Source: Flaveria trinervia (Eukaryota; Streptophyta; Magnoliopsida; Asterales; Asteraceae). From it: a DNA stretch of 64,000 bases. A program made the translations under genes and the position numbers. Where the stretch lies: the NCBI GenBank assembly GCA_025506515.1, contig CM046453.1, positions 124,001-188,000 on the forward strand. Reading direction: 5' to 3'. The notes under the pieces were generated by a model. That model had not been told where the DNA came from and searched no databases. It saw nothing but the letters and a program-made list of their open reading frames with translations. Positions 10,700-22,819 of this stretch are shown here, piece after piece; within the stretch, counting starts at the first letter, position 1, and the number at the start of each line of letters is the position of its first letter.

Positions 10700-11130
10700 A
10701 ACATAGGATTAATTAGACCTTTTCAAAACAATCTATAAAATGTCTAATTTCTATATGTTTGGTCCTAGAGTGCTGGACTGGATTTTTGACAATGCAAAGG
10801 GCTGAAGCACTATCCATTAATAATGGAGTCTTACTCTCTGTAATGCCATAGTCCAAAAGTTGATTCTGAAGCCAGAGTACTTGAGATGTACAAACTGCAG
10901 GCAGCAATGTACTCGGCTTCAGCAGTGGATGTAGCAACAGATGTTTGTTTCTTACTCTGCCAAGAAATCAAACAGTTGCCTAGAAATTGACATCCACCAG
11001 AAGTTGATTTCCTGGTCAACTTACACCCTGTATAGTCACTGTCGAGAAAGCAACTAATTTACAAGAGTGCCCATGGAATACCATAACCTAGAGATTGTGT
11101 ACCTTGCAAATATCTAAAGATCCTCTTGAC
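10700..11130 (-). pseudogene. Copia-B RNase H domain
   Basis: This is the Copia-type RNase H, which would degrade the RNA strand of the RNA-DNA hybrid. Visible blocks are DSDYTG (about 11030-11040), RKSTSGGCQFLG, SWQSKKQTSVATSTAEAEY (about 10975-10915), LLMDSASALCIVKNP and RTKHIEIRHF (about 10825-10730), which are the usual catalytic and substrate-contact blocks. At least one frameshift near 10880-10900 divides it. Confidence 0.85.
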
Positions 11131-11135
11131 TGCAA

Positions 11136-12190
11136 TCAGATGAGACTCTTTAGGTGCAGCCTGAAATCTAGCACAACACATGTAGCAAACATAATATCTG
11201 GTCTAGAAGCTGTTAAATACATCAAGGACCCAATCATACATCTGTAAAGTGTTTCATCAACCACTTTACCTTTCTGATCTGTATCCAGTTGTGTGGTGCT
11301 GCACATGGGGGTAGAACAGGGCTTACAATTTTGTAAATCAAACTTTTCCAAAGATCTTTTGTGTATTTGGACTGATGAATGAAAATTCTCAGCCTTTTGT
11401 TTGATATGCAAACCCAGAAAGAACTGTAATTCTCCCATGGCACTCATTTCAAACTTCTGTTGCATCAACTTTGTAAAGGCATCACACAACTAAGGATCAG
11501 AGGATGCAAAATAATATCACATCAACATAAATTTGAACAAGTAGATTATGCTGCCCAGCTTTCTTAATGAATAAAGTCTTATCAATGGAGCCTCTAGTGA
11601 AATCATTTTCCAGAAGAAAGTTTGATAATGTCTCATACCAGGCTCTAGGAGCTTGTTTCAACCCATAAAGAGCCTTATCAAGCTTATACACCCATTAGGA
11701 TGTTTATTGTCCTCAAAGCCTGGTGGTTGACATACATAAACCTCTTCTTTAATTTTCCCATACAAAAATGCACTTTTGACATCCATTTGAAAAACTTTAA
11801 GTTTTTGATAAGCAACATAAGCTAAAAACAATCGAATTGCTTCCAGTCTGGCTACAGGGGCAAAGGTTTCATCATAATCAATACCTTCTTCTTGTGCAAA
11901 CCCCTGAACAACCAGTCTGGCCTTGTTCTTAACAATGAGCCCATTTTCATCATTTTGTTCCTAAACACCCATTTAGTGCCTATTGCACACTTACCTGGAG
12001 GTAGAGGAACCAGTTCCCACACTTGCTGTTTCTTGAACTGAAGAAGCTCAAGCTGCATGGCATCACCCATCCATTGTCCTTTAAAGCAATGTGATAATTC
12101 TTTGGCTCTTGCTGACTGATGAAGAGAGCATAGAAGCAGAAATTTGACAATTGACTTCTTTTGATACGCCAGCAGTGATATCACCAATGA
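11136..12190 (-). pseudogene. Copia-B reverse transcriptase
   Basis: This is a Copia RT (RVT_2 type). The N-terminal block WELVPLPPGKCAIGTKWVFRNK is at about 12040-11960, and KLDKALYGLKQAPRAWYE is at 11691-11630. The active-site motif normally YVDD reads YVD followed by a shifted frame at about 11529-11520: one base of the second Asp codon is gone, so the site is broken. Downstream blocks FEMSAMGELQFFLGL, CKPCSTPM and GSLMYLTASRPDI (11450-11180) are well preserved. Frameshifts and a substitution in the middle section make the product non-functional. Confidence 0.85.
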
Positions 12191-12616
12191 TTTGAGACAT
12201 AGGGTGATTCTTCAGATCTTGATACACAATGAGATCTGTGCAAGTGTTTGCAGCAGGTTCAACAGCAACAGATGGTGATGGTGAATCATTTCCTTGAAAC
12301 CAATCAGTGGATGGTAATTCAAAGGAGGTTGAATTTGAAAAATCTCATCAGCATTTGTTGTGGATGGTGCTACTGGAGCTACAGGAACATCAGGTCTAGC
12401 TGAATCAGGCAGTTGATCACTAAACCTGAAGAGGTGAGTACTCCTATCATCATCATCATCAGCACCAGCAGTACCACCAGGTGGTGAACTGTGACAGGAG
12501 CAACATCAGAAGTTTGATAAGGAACATATTGCAGTATGTCCAAATCAAATAGCTCCACAGGGCTTTGTGGAATCTTGTCCTTAGGAGATTCATTAAAATT
12601 AACATGTAGAGTCTCT

Positions 12617-13590
12617 TCAACCATCTTTTTCTGCAGTTAAAGACTCTGTATGCTTTGCAAGTTGATGAATAACCAACAAAGTACCCTGCATCCACCTTAG
12701 GATCAAATTTTTGGAGTTGATCCCGTGTGTTAAGAATGAAACAGGACACCCAAATGCTCTGAAGAATGAAATTAGAGGGGCCAAATGATGAAGAACTTCA
12801 TATGGAGCCTTCATCAACCTCTGATTTACTAGAACTCTATTCTGTACATAACAAGTTGTATTGACAGCTTCAGCCCAAAAAGTCATTGGCAGTCTAGAAT
12901 CAGCCAACATGGACCTTGCAGCTTCAATAAGGTCCTGTTCTTTCTCTCCACTACTCCATTTTGCTCAGGAGTTCTTGGGATGCTATACTGCCTCTTGATT
13001 CCTTTGATAAGTGAAACTCATCAAGTGTGTGGTTTAAATTCAGTACCATTATCACTCCTCACACACTTAACTGGTAGGGAATACTGCTTCTCAACGTGTA
13101 ACACAAAGTTCACAATGGACTGTGCAGCCTCATCCTTTGAATGCAAGAAGAAAATCCATACAAATCTGGAGTAATCATCCACAATTACCAGACAGTATTT
13201 CTTCTTAGCCATACTCATCACTTTCACAGGACCAAAGAGATCCATGTGAAGAAGTTGTAAGCAGGCAGTGGACTTAGGTCTTCTATGGAGGGAAATGAAG
13301 CTTTGTGCTGTTTTCCTTTTAGACAAGCAGTGTAGTTATCTTCACACTTGAACTCCTTCATAGGCAGTCCCCTTACTAAACCATGGTTTATCAGCTGATT
13401 CATGTTTTTGAGATTAACATGACCCAGCCTTCTATGCCATAGAATAGATTCTTGGGGGGAAGCCTTGGAAAATAGGCAAGGATGGCCTTTGAGATCTATT
13501 TTCTTGGAAAGATCTAAGGCATACACTCTTCCTGTCCTGTTGGCCTTTAGGAGAGTGTGTTCATCCAGCACCTTGTCAATCAAACTTAGA
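12617..13590 (-). pseudogene. Copia-B integrase
   Basis: The integrase begins with the GAG_pre-integrase zinc-binding part, WHRRLGHVNLKNMN and C-x2-C-type residues around NYTACLKGKQHK (13450-13300). The catalytic core follows after a frameshift: LLHMDLFGPV (first Asp, about 13242), VRSDNGTEF (second Asp, about 13050) and QNGVVERKNRT (Glu, about 12948). All three D,D,E residues can still be read, although not in one frame. A C-terminal segment, LPMTFWAEAVNTTCYVQNR, is at 12890-12840. Confidence 0.85.
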
Positions 13591-13713
13591 ACTTTGGATG
13601 ACAGAATCCGACCGTTCTGACTGTGAAAAGAGCAACATGGCCTTTGTCACACATTTGACTAACACTCAAGAGGTTGTACTTGAGATTTTCCACATGGTTA
13701 ACATCATCAAACT

Positions 13714-13896
13714 TTATTTCCCCATTGGAAACAAAGCCTTTGCCAATGATGTAACCCTTTGCATCATTGCCAATGACACAAACCCCTTCCTTCCTTGAGA
13801 GTAGTCATTAAGAAGTGATCTGTTTCCTGTCATATGCATGGATCCTCCACTGTCTACATACCAGATGCCTCTGAGGTATGTTGAAGAACCCTGCAA
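13714..13896 (-). pseudogene. Copia-B protease
   Basis: This aspartic protease core has the residues WYVDSGGSMHMTGN near 13860-13820. The catalytic D-S-G triplet is present; the following Cys of the usual DSGCSRHMTG block is Gly here and Arg is Met. The frame continues toward integrase with a break near 13710. Confidence 0.8.
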
Positions 13897-13907
13897 AATA
13901 CAACAAA

Positions 13908-15600
13908 TTAGTTAGATTTTGAGACCCAAACCTTTTTGGTCTTGGGCCTGTTCTCATCAACAGATGGTAAACTAACATGTTTGTTGGAAACGACAGCCTG
14001 AGAGGAAGAAGCTGGTGAAGAAAAGGATTCCTTTGGCTTGGACCCCCTTTTCTGTGGTTTCAACATAGGAACATCTAATTGGTTAACTCTTCCCAATAGA
14101 TGTTGACCATCATAACCAGCTGTGTCTGATTTTGGGATAAGGCTTTCAGCTCTTCAAACACATTGGCATTGGAGTTTGATAAGTTCCTATGTTGCACCTT
14201 CTTCTTTTGAGCAATCTCAGCTGTAACCTGTTTAACCCCATCCTTGTTGGATTTCTGTTTGGACTTGAGGGTTACAGGATTTGATGTTGCTGTACAAATG
14301 TGGCTCCAAACTCAGTTTTCATTTTAGCCATTTTCTCTTGAATTTCTTCTTTATGTTTGAGTTTGGATCCCCTTTTGTACGAACAATCATCTGTAAGATG
14401 ATTGAACAAACCACATACTTCACATGGTTTCTTCTTCTTCTTATGATGATCATCAACTAAAGAGGATGAAACTACTGAAGACTTGCTCTTCAGTACTTTG
14501 GAAGCATTATTTGCTTTCTTGACTTCCTCTTTAGTAGTCTTCAAACCCTTTCTACTACTGACAGTTTTCTTCTCTTCAGTGCTGTCAGTAGTTGGAGTTT
14601 GAACTTCAGGTGTTAAATCTTGCTCTCCAGTCCCCTTTCAGGACTTTCAGAAATAACTCCTGAGTTGACATCTCTTTTATCATGTGAGTGTCAGCAGTAG
14701 AACCATCAATATCAGCTGATGGTTCTGAGAGGGCTTAGTGCTGACTTCAACTTTTGATGTTGCTCTATCAAAAGGTGAATCACATGATGAGGTGGATTGG
14801 TTATTGCTTTCTCCATCAGATTTCACTTCTGCTCTTGAAGCAAAATCTGTAGGAGGAGCAGTGTGATTGTAACCAATACCAAACTTCACATTGGAAGCAT
14901 ATTGCTTACTAAGAAGCATTTCAAAACCTTTGCATGATTGTACCCATCGATCACACTCTACCTGGGTGACTGCAAGGGTTTCTTTGAGACTTCTTTGATC
15001 ATCCAGAATAACCTCTAGCTTAGCCTTTTCATCATTTAGTTGGCATTTAAGTTTATAAATCTCATCATTTTTACAATTAAGAGCAGACTCAACTCAGCTT
15101 TTCTTTTGGAAATGGTTTTCTCAAGCTCAAGTTTTTGATTTATTAATGCTACATTTGCCTCTCTAATTGAGACAAAGGCAGCAATGCATGATTCAAAACA
15201 TAACTTGGCTTTAGCCTCTGAAGATACCTGAGTTACCTGTGAAGATGATGCATTTGAGCAGGAACCCTCAGTAGACTCCAGGGCCATGAGAGCCAGATTC
15301 CCAAAAGAACTGTCACCACCATGTTGACCAGCAACTGTGAACAGTTGTTCATGACCAGACATGTCATCCGGTAAACTGCTCCAGTCAACACCTCCAGGGG
15401 TGAAGAAGCTGTGTTGTTGAGGTTGAGGAGGTTGATGAGATTGAGATGGTTGAGGTTCTGGTAGTGCATGAGGTTGTGGTACTATAGGAACTTGAACTTG
15501 ATTTGACTGTGGCATGTAATAACAAGGGTAAGGATATGTCATTTGACCCTGAGGAACAAAATATGCAGGAGATTGTAGTTGAGAATGATGACTAGAATTG
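13908..15600 (-). pseudogene. Copia-B gag C-terminal extension with second zinc knuckle
   Basis: This long extension is typical of Sirevirus-like gag. A Pro/Gln-rich segment (15542-15400, YMPQSNQVQVPIVPQ) is followed by heptad-like helical sequence (about 15250-15030) and a conserved block YASNVKFGIGYN (about 14900). A second CCHC knuckle, CEVCGLFNHLTDDC, lies at about 14420-14375, embedded in Lys-rich sequence. Frameshifts near 15040 and 14680 and further breaks split it. Such coiled coils are thought to mediate Gag assembly; that role is from the family, not from this sequence. Confidence 0.7.
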
Positions 15601-16754
15601 ACAGGAAGTTGCCCTCTGTGTTATTGACTATTGCCAGGGAAAGTCACAAAAGGTGCAGAGGAATTAGATCCAGATGATCTGCATTCTCTAGCAAAGTGTC
15701 CAAGCCTGTGGCATTTGTGACACTGCAACTTACTCTTGTCAAAACCAACTTTGGTTTTGCCAGAGAGTCCTGGGAACTTTCTTCCAGTTCTTTTGTAGAA
15801 CTTCTGAGATCTAATATTTATCAAGGCCATTTGGCTCAAAATATCCATCTTTTCTAAGTCATCATCAACAATCCCCTTGAGATCATCCATGATGAAGCAT
15901 AGATTGTCATTATTACATCCAGTAAACTGACTATCAACACTCACAAATGCAGAATCAGAAGTGTTTGAAGAAAAGTCAATATGCTCATCATACTGGCATT
16001 CAGATGAAGCATATTCTAACTCATGACCAACCAAGGCAGTGTTGCCTGGTACAAAGTCTTCAGTGAGCTTTCCAGATGAAGACAGTTTTCGTTTTTGTTC
16101 TATCTCTCTCTCAAATGTGAGCAATTTCCCATGGAGTTGGGTGAGAGATAGTTTGTCCAAATTTGCACTAGAGCGCAGGACAATAGTATATGTGTCCCAT
16201 CTCTCAGGCAGTGATCTGAGAAATCTGTTATTCATCTGGCTATTGGTTTACTCATGTTTGACCATTTTTAATTCAAAGATCAAACAAGAGAACCGCTCGA
16301 ACTGTTGAGTCAGTGTCTCACCCTTCCTATGAGAGAATGTCTCATATTGTTGGGCAAGGATTTCTCTATTATTTGCCAAGACCTCATCTGTTCCTCCAAA
16401 TTGTTCTTTCAAGGCATTCCAGAGGTCATGGGCAGTTTCATGATGCATTAGCCCAGAATAGATTTCATTAGGCGGTGCCATGGCCAGAATTCCATGGGCT
16501 TTTGCATCAATCTCAAACAACTTCTTATCCTCATCTGAGTATTGCTCCCTCCTCTTCGGAACCATTTGATTGGTTTCCGGGTTATTCACCATAGGCTTGT
16601 GTGGACCATGTACCACTGATGTCCAACAACCTGCGCTGTTAACAGACAGGTGATGGAGCATCCGTCGTTGCCATATGTTATACTAATTCCTAACCAGCAT
16701 TGGAGGCTTGGTTGAGGAACCAGTATTGTGAGGATCATTGGAAGGAGTAGTCAT
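15600..16754 (-). pseudogene. Copia-B gag
   Basis: This is the capsid/nucleocapsid polyprotein. I chose the start ATG at 16754 because the frame from it leads without shift into the conserved segments. In-frame stops are a TAG at 16683-16685 and a TAA at 16245-16247. Recognisable blocks are YSDEDKKLFEIDAKAHGIL, ETAHDLWNALKEQFGG (about 16440-16400), ETLTQQFERF, NNRFLRSLPERWDTY and LDKLSLTQLHGKL. The CCHC knuckle CHKCHRLGHFAREC is at 15722-15681. Both stops are single-codon changes in an otherwise open frame of over 370 codons. Confidence 0.85.
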
Positions 16755-16979
16755 TTTCAGTCCAAATACAATTTAATTCAATCTTTTAAACGTTTTTATA
16801 AAGACCACAACAGACTCAACGAAAACCAAGAGAAAATCTCAGGATGATTGACCAGAAAACACAGAAAATTCAATCTCTATAACCGTTTCTTGCAAAACAC
16901 AAAAAAGCTAATTCAATCAAACTTGGATCTTGAATAGCAGTTTCAATGATCAATTATTAGATCGATCAATGATTAACCT

Positions 16980-16991
16980 GCTCTGATACCA
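16980..16991 (-). other. Copia-B primer binding site (tRNA-iMet)
   Basis: On the minus strand TGGTATCAGAGC follows the 5' LTR end by two bases. This is the standard initiator-Met PBS. Confidence 0.9.
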
Positions 16992-16993
16992 TT

Positions 16994-17851
16994 TGTCAGG
17001 ATCAGTGATCACAAGTTTGATGTAATGGAGCGTAGCATAGCGGAATAAGAACAAGAACTAGAGAAATTGTAGCAAGAATTTGATACTCGTATGCATTAAG
17101 AACAAATACGGTTATAACGAGAGAATATATTTCTGTAACAAGGAATGTTTCAATAATATCGAATATTTCTGATCAAATCATTCATTTATTACAATAGGTT
17201 GAGACTCCTTATATAGAGTGCAAACGCTGTTGTTATCACGGGAAAGTGACAACGGGCAGATCTATTACAAAAATAACTAACTCTTAACAAACTACTGAAA
17301 TGTTCACAATTACTGAGAACATATCAGAGTGTTAAGTACAAAATAAGAAACTACTGATAAGAAACTACTGAAACTACAACGATTGAAGAACAAGCTCTTC
17401 AGTCGTTTTACAAAACTACTGATAAATATAAAACTACTGATGAGCACAACAACTGAAGAAGTATTCTTCAGCTGTTGTGTCAAACTACTAAAAAGATAAA
17501 ACATAAAACTACTAAAAGGTAAACCGTCACAACTACTGAAGAAGACCTCTTCAGCTGTTGTGACAACGTCCGATACTTTTGTCTTCAGCACTTGTCTTCA
17601 GACTTTGTCTTCAGACTTTGTCTTCAGCACTTGTGTCTTCAGACTTTGTCTTCAGCACTTGTGTCTTCAGACTTTGTCTTCAGCACTTGTGTCTTCAGAC
17701 TTTGTCTTCAGCACTTGTGTCTTCAAACTTTGTCTTCAGCACTTGTGTCTTCAGACTTTGTTTCAGCACTTGTGGTCTTCAGTAGTTGTTGTGACGTCTG
17801 TGGGACTTAAAGGTTTTTCTGATCCGGCTCATTGGTTCTTTTGGTCCAACA
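16994..17851 (-). repeat. Copia-B 5' LTR
   Basis: It is bounded by TGTCAGG and TCCAACA and is nearly identical to 5505-6390 apart from a few substitutions and one fewer 28-bp repeat. In minus-strand orientation it would promote the element; a TATA-like CTATATAAGG lies in the same relative place as in the 3' copy. Confidence 0.9.
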
Positions 17852-17856
17852 CAAGG

Positions 17857-18005
17857 GAATGCAAGGTAGTGAGATGTTTTAACTGTGGCAGGGAGGGCCA
17901 CATGAGTAGGGACTGTAAGAAACCACGGGCTGAAGGTTCGGGAGTGAAAAAGGCTGGAGGAGAAGGACAGAGGGCGAGCACCAGAGCGCTTACAATGACG
18001 CAATA
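17857..18005 (+). pseudogene. Gypsy-A gag, last zinc knuckle
   Basis: This is the continuation of the Gypsy-A gag frame after Copia-B. It holds a canonical CCHC knuckle, CFNCGREGHMSRDC, at about 17876-17917, followed by a basic, Gly/Ala-rich stretch that ends at a TAG at 18003-18005. Confidence 0.85.
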
Positions 18006-18009
18006 GGAG

Positions 18010-18248
18010 GCCATGATTCCAAAAGTGATTTCGATGGCGGTGGCGGAAAAGTGCATGAGGCGTGGATGTAGCGCCTACTTGGCCTATGTAAAGGATGTGG
18101 ATACACCAATACCACAACTGGCCGATGTACTAGTTGTGTGTGACTTTCCAGATGTATTTCCCGAAGACTTACCAGGAGTGCCACTTGACTATGAGATTGA
18201 GTTCCAGATTGACTTGATACCAGGTGCCCAACCAGTAGCTAAGGCACC
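18010..18248 (+). pseudogene. Gypsy-A pol, pre-RT segment (protease absent)
   Basis: This segment carries the linker normally found between protease and RT (AEKCMRRGCSAYLAYVKD, then FPEDLPGVPLDYEIEFQIDLIPGAQPVAKAP). Only about ten bases separate it from the end of gag. In related elements a protease with a DSG active site lies here, so about 0.6-0.8 kb has been lost. LARD-A interrupts the frame at 18248 and it resumes at 29725 with PYRLAPTEM. Confidence 0.85.
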
Positions 18249-18346
18249 TGATAATTGATTGATATACATGCATGTATCATAGTTAATATTACGTTTTTAA
18301 TATACTTTATGTATCGAATGGTATTACTTTGTTACGTGTTTGAAAT
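18249..18346 (+). repeat. LARD-A 5' LTR, first 98 bp
   Basis: It begins TGATAATTGATTG directly after the target duplication and runs to the GAAAT at 18342-18346, which was duplicated by Copia-C insertion. The corresponding start is missing from the 3' LTR. Confidence 0.75.
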
Positions 18347-18812
18347 TGTAACTCTATGATAATCAAACTTGAATCAAAATCATGAAGAATTATATCAAAA
18401 TAATGATAAACACCATAAAACCCCAAATTGATCTAATATGATTGCATATGATTTGTATAATGTGAAAACCCCAATCAAATGGACATTCAACCATTAACAA
18501 AAATAATGACAATTAACCTATTTATAGTCTAGACTAATATTCACTAATTGTACTTAACTTCCTATACTTAGGCTAATTGATGCAAAATTACATATTACGC
18601 ATAAAAATGACTAAAAACAAGATAAAATATATTTTGTTCACACAAAATATATTTATTACAATATAACTCCTAGTCATCTAAATCTTCAACGTCTTGTCCC
18701 GGTTCCTCGTCTTGAACTTGTCGGGTTTGACTTTTTTTGACTTGACCGTGACGTTGACTTTTGATGACTTTCACTGTGTTGATAATATAGACTATTTTTT
18801 ACAGCTCCAACA
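18347..18812 (-). repeat. Copia-C 3' LTR
   Basis: It runs from TGTAACTCTATG to GCTCCAACA. It contains a minus-strand TATA-like TATAAATAG at about 18518-18526, next to the palindromic GTCTAGAC. Confidence 0.85.
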
Positions 18813-18826
18813 ATACTCCCCCTTAG
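18813..18826 (-). other. Copia-C polypurine tract
   Basis: On the minus strand CTAAGGGGGAGTAT precedes the LTR start TGTTGGAGC. Confidence 0.75.
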
Positions 18827-20738
18827 ACTATCATTATCAACGTCTTCAAACGAAATCAGCACCAAGAAGTCAACAATAGAAAGATCTTCAAATTGAAGCT
18901 TTCCGAATCTGATTAGAAAGATTATTCATCTCATAAGCTCACCCTATTTATATGCTCCCCCTTTTCGAGTGCATCCTTTGTAAAGATATTGGAACATCTT
19001 TCCCAAATCTCTAATCTTGAGTGCTTTAGAAGATGTAAGAGGAGGATTCCTAGCTCGGTATCTTCTGCAAACTTGAAGAACATGTTCTCTGATCAGGTAC
19101 ACTGCTCAAGTGATGATCGACCATCACTTAAAGCAAAAATCTGAAACACATTCTCAAACGCAATCTTTACATTTCTAATTAGATCATTTTATTTTAACAA
19201 AATAAACCCGTGTTTATCTGTGTGTGAAAAACAAGCGAACCCGTGTTCGTTTGTACGCAATTTCTGTGAAATGCATGAAAAATGATAAAATTGTGAAATA
19301 CTTTAATCAATTATTATATCATTTTTTATCTATTAATTTTTTATATAACCGACAACTGAGTCGATCATGAGATCACATCCTCAAGATATACTTTAGCACA
19401 AAGGTGAATTTAATCATCGACCAGCAATGAGATCACACTGATAACTGAATCTAATCACAACCTTTGAATGATTTTGAAATTCTCAAACAGATCAATAACG
19501 ATTGCTGATATGTTTGTCCACTTAAACCCATGCCGTATCTTTTTCAACAAGCAGCAGATGATTCGTTAAGGTTTGATTAAATACTTTAGAATGCTAGGAC
19601 CCCATAATCATTTGGAAAAAACCCTCACCCAACCTTAGGATTTCTTGAATTTTGTTATGATCTTTAGAGAGCAAGGCTTGTGTATTAGTGTCCAAGTGAT
19701 TATCAACAGAACATTTCATTCTGTGATGAATTCATCGTTTAGATGATTTAACACTACTTAGACCAAAATGGTGAGAGCTCCAGGTCTATACTCATGTATA
19801 ACAAAGGATATGACCATTTAATCATGTGCTGATGAGAGCTCCAGGTTAGTACTATCGTACAACAAAGGAGATCATCACTCCAGGTCAGTACTACCGTACA
19901 TCAGAGGAGATTAGCATAAACACAAGACACATAAATACACCAATCATGGCTCAAATGTATGGCTTATATGATTTGTATCATGGTGGGTGAAAGATCAATT
20001 CTCAATCCAATTTTTGTCGGGACTCAGTTTTCGTGCATGCCAAAATGATTGTGTAAATCTAGACATCCTTAAGCAGAGATTTTAATTTAAATCATTTTGT
20101 TGTTGTCACTTTATTTTTCAGGCTGAGTCTACCAAGCATATCATTAAAGACTCTGTTTGATTTTCTTTTATTTGTAATTAAAAATAAGATGTAAATCAGA
20201 TCACAACATCAGTTACTATCATTTCTTATTTTAAAACGCAAGTCATGCAAGAACAAGCAATTCAAGAAGATATACAATCATTTCTTAATCATCTCGAATC
20301 AAGTTTCTAGTTCTCTTTTCATTTTTATGTATTACTTATATACTCTCATCCTAAGTTTTTATTTTTACAAACTTATTTTTTTTATATTTTTTTATATATT
20401 TTTATATTTTGATTTTTTTTATAAAACTATACAAAAATAGAAATTTACCGAAGAAGGTCTTCCAAACTACATTGATATGAATATCTCAAGAAATATGCAG
20501 TGATTGTAAAGTGAAAACTGTGATTGTGTAAATAAAAATCCAGATTATGGATAAAATACCATGACCTTAACCTGTTTGTTACGCCTCAAATTTGAATTAT
20601 GAACAATTCATGTCAGTAACCGGATTACTAACAGTCCTCCTGAATTGTTCCTACACTCATTAACAAATTAGTTTGAAAGGGGAACCCAGGCCATCATAGT
20701 CCTGAAGTTCCTTTTTCATCAATATAAGAAACCTGCTT
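18827..20738 (-). other. Copia-C 3' internal region, no pol found
   Basis: This is 1.9 kb of AT-rich sequence (including a run of T and A near 20370-20420) with no recognisable domain on either strand. Between about 19765 and 19915 the words GAGAGCTCCAGGT and GTACAACAAAGGA recur two to three times. It occupies the place where pol would be in a complete Copia. Confidence 0.6.
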
Positions 20739-22819
20739 CTACACACAACCATCTAAACAATAAGGAATATCTGTATTCTTTTTTTTTTGCCAAATTTGTT
20801 TCGGTTCAATTAATTTGGATTTGAATGAATTAAATTTGGAAATCATTTTTTGTTTAAGACCGGAGGGAAAAGAATTTGGTTTTAAACCTTTGGTCATTTT
20901 CATCTTTGAATCATGTGAAACCGGCTTCACATGAAAAGGTTTAGATGGAGGGTTTTTCATCCAACCATTCAAAGATGTATGCTTTTTACCTCTTGATCCA
21001 GAGAAGCAACCCATGTTGCCTTTACCATCTCGAACATTCTTTGTAGACTTACATTTGGAGAAGCAATTCGTTTTGCCTTTACCATTTGAAGCAAGTCTTT
21101 GAGGGCAATTCTTTACCACATGACCTTCTTTTCCACACTCAAAACAAGCCTTGAATAGCTTTTGATTCTTTATAGTCCTGAGTTATAAAGGTGTTGAGAA
21201 GGATTGCTTTGAGCTTGTAGCAGATTCTTGCTTGTTTTGGCATTTGCTATGCTGAATAGGAAATGAGATCTTCACTGATTGATTGGGTTGCTTTTCAATT
21301 AGAGAAGAGATCCGTATTGGTCTTGATTAAGATTTTGGAAGATTTTGATACTTGAAAATGTTAGGAGATATCTTGATCTGTGAGGAAACAACACACTCCT
21401 CTAATTTGATTCATCATCTAAGCTTATCCAGTCTCGTATACATAGATCTACTTCCAAAGGATGTTGACTGACACCTCCTATTGTGTTGGCTTCGGTTATA
21501 GGATTTTGATTACCTGACGATTCAACAACTGTTCCTTCTTTGACAAACCTGACAAGAACAAATGAAGGAATGTTACCTGTTTTAAATTTGTTGAAGAAGT
21601 TTGAAGAAGTAACTGATATTGGTAATGGAGCATCAGAAGTGGAATCGTCATTAATCTTCTTATCAGGCTCCTACTTGAGGAATCCCAAACCTACAGGAGA
21701 ATCCTGCACATCTCTAACCTCTTTAAGATTAACATTGTTTAAACCTACATTAAAACTATTAGTTTTAGTAGCTTCAATCAAATCATTAGATGGATGAGGT
21801 TGAGGTATAAGATAGTAACAATAAGGGCTAGGAGGAGGATAGATGTATGGATTTTCACCACAACCCACTCCCGTTTTAATCCTAGCTCCCCTTTGTTTAC
21901 ACAGTAGCTCTTCCTGTTTCATTCCGGATATGGTCCATCTATCAAGCTTTGTTTTCAGCTTGCTTGTTTCAAATTCAGCCAAGGTGACTCTTTCGTTTAA
22001 AAGATTAATATTAACATTTCTTTCAAGAAGAGTTCGTTTTAAATGATCATTTTCTTTTAAAGCTTCATTTGATTTTATAAAATACTTGGCCTCATTCTCT
22101 TTAAGTTCTGAGTTTATGGTGGTTAATTCCTTTTAGTTATCTAAAAGTAATCTATTAGCTTTATACGATCTAAATAAACGAATTTTGCAAGCAGAAAAAC
22201 ATATATCCTGAACTGTCTTGTATAGAAGATCCAGGATAACTCTTTCAGCAGTAAGAGCCTTCTCGCAGTTGCAATCTCTAGTATTTTGCTTCCATTCCTC
22301 TTCCTTATCAGCATTACAAACTACATCATTCAACTCGGCTCCACCTTTACCCATTGATGTCTGCTTAAGCTCCTCTTGTACCTCTTCAGTTCTAGGTTTA
22401 GGTAAACCGACAGAATTGGTGCTAGAATCTGATCTCTCTTCTGGTTTCTCTATGGAGTTTGAAGTGATCTTTGGAGTTAGATATGTCACATCATAGAACT
22501 CATGACATTTGATATCCAACTCCATTTCTTTCAGTTTGTTGTTCACCTCCATTAGTTTGTAATCCCGAAAACCTCTATCTCATTTAATCGACTTGCCGTG
22601 TGAGCTCCATTCTGATGGAAGAGAATCAATCAATCTTAGAACTTGTTCATGATTTCCCAATTGGGCATCAAACTTCTTCAGATTGTTTGCCACCAACAGA
22701 AAACAATCAAGAAAATCAAACATCCTTTCATTCTTTAAAGCTGCAAAATTATCAAACCGACATTGTGCAATTGTGAGATTATCAGACTCGAAGGATTTAA
22801 ACAGTTCGACAAAAGCCAT
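20739..22819 (-). pseudogene. Copia-C gag, copy A
   Basis: The gag remnant starts with MAFVELFKSFESDNLTIAQC at 22819 and continues FDNFAALKNERMFDFLDC and LGNHEQVLRLIDSLPSEW, a capsid-like (UBN2-type) region. After breaks come helical stretches (22552-22133, 21982-21671) and a proline-rich piece with GENPYIYPPPSPYC. A CCHC knuckle, CFECGKEGHVVKNC, lies at about 21147-21106, followed by a Lys-rich tail ending CLDGCV at 20739. Frameshifts and stops near 22560, 22130 and 21660 divide it. A shorter second copy lies at 23619-24614. Confidence 0.7.

Larger units (their letters stand above)
5505..17851 (-). mobile_element. Copia-B (Sirevirus-like), whole element
   Basis: This minus-strand Copia of 12.3 kb has LTRs of 886 bp (5505-6390) and 858 bp (16994-17851) and a perfect target duplication CAAGG at 5500-5504 and 17852-17856. 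Its order is 5' LTR, iMet PBS, gag with two zinc knuckles and a long coiled-coil extension, PR, IN, RT, RNase H, a roughly 770-bp motif-rich spacer, a roughly 3.3-kb third ORF, PPT, 3' LTR. Only about 5 of the first 147 LTR bases differ, so it is younger than its host Gypsy-A. The long extended gag and third ORF indicate the Sirevirus/SIRE lineage. Confidence 0.9.

Noticed and set aside
19765..19915. GAGAGCTCCAGGT repeats as a regulatory array
   Set aside because: There are only two to three imperfect copies, too few to support a separate claim.
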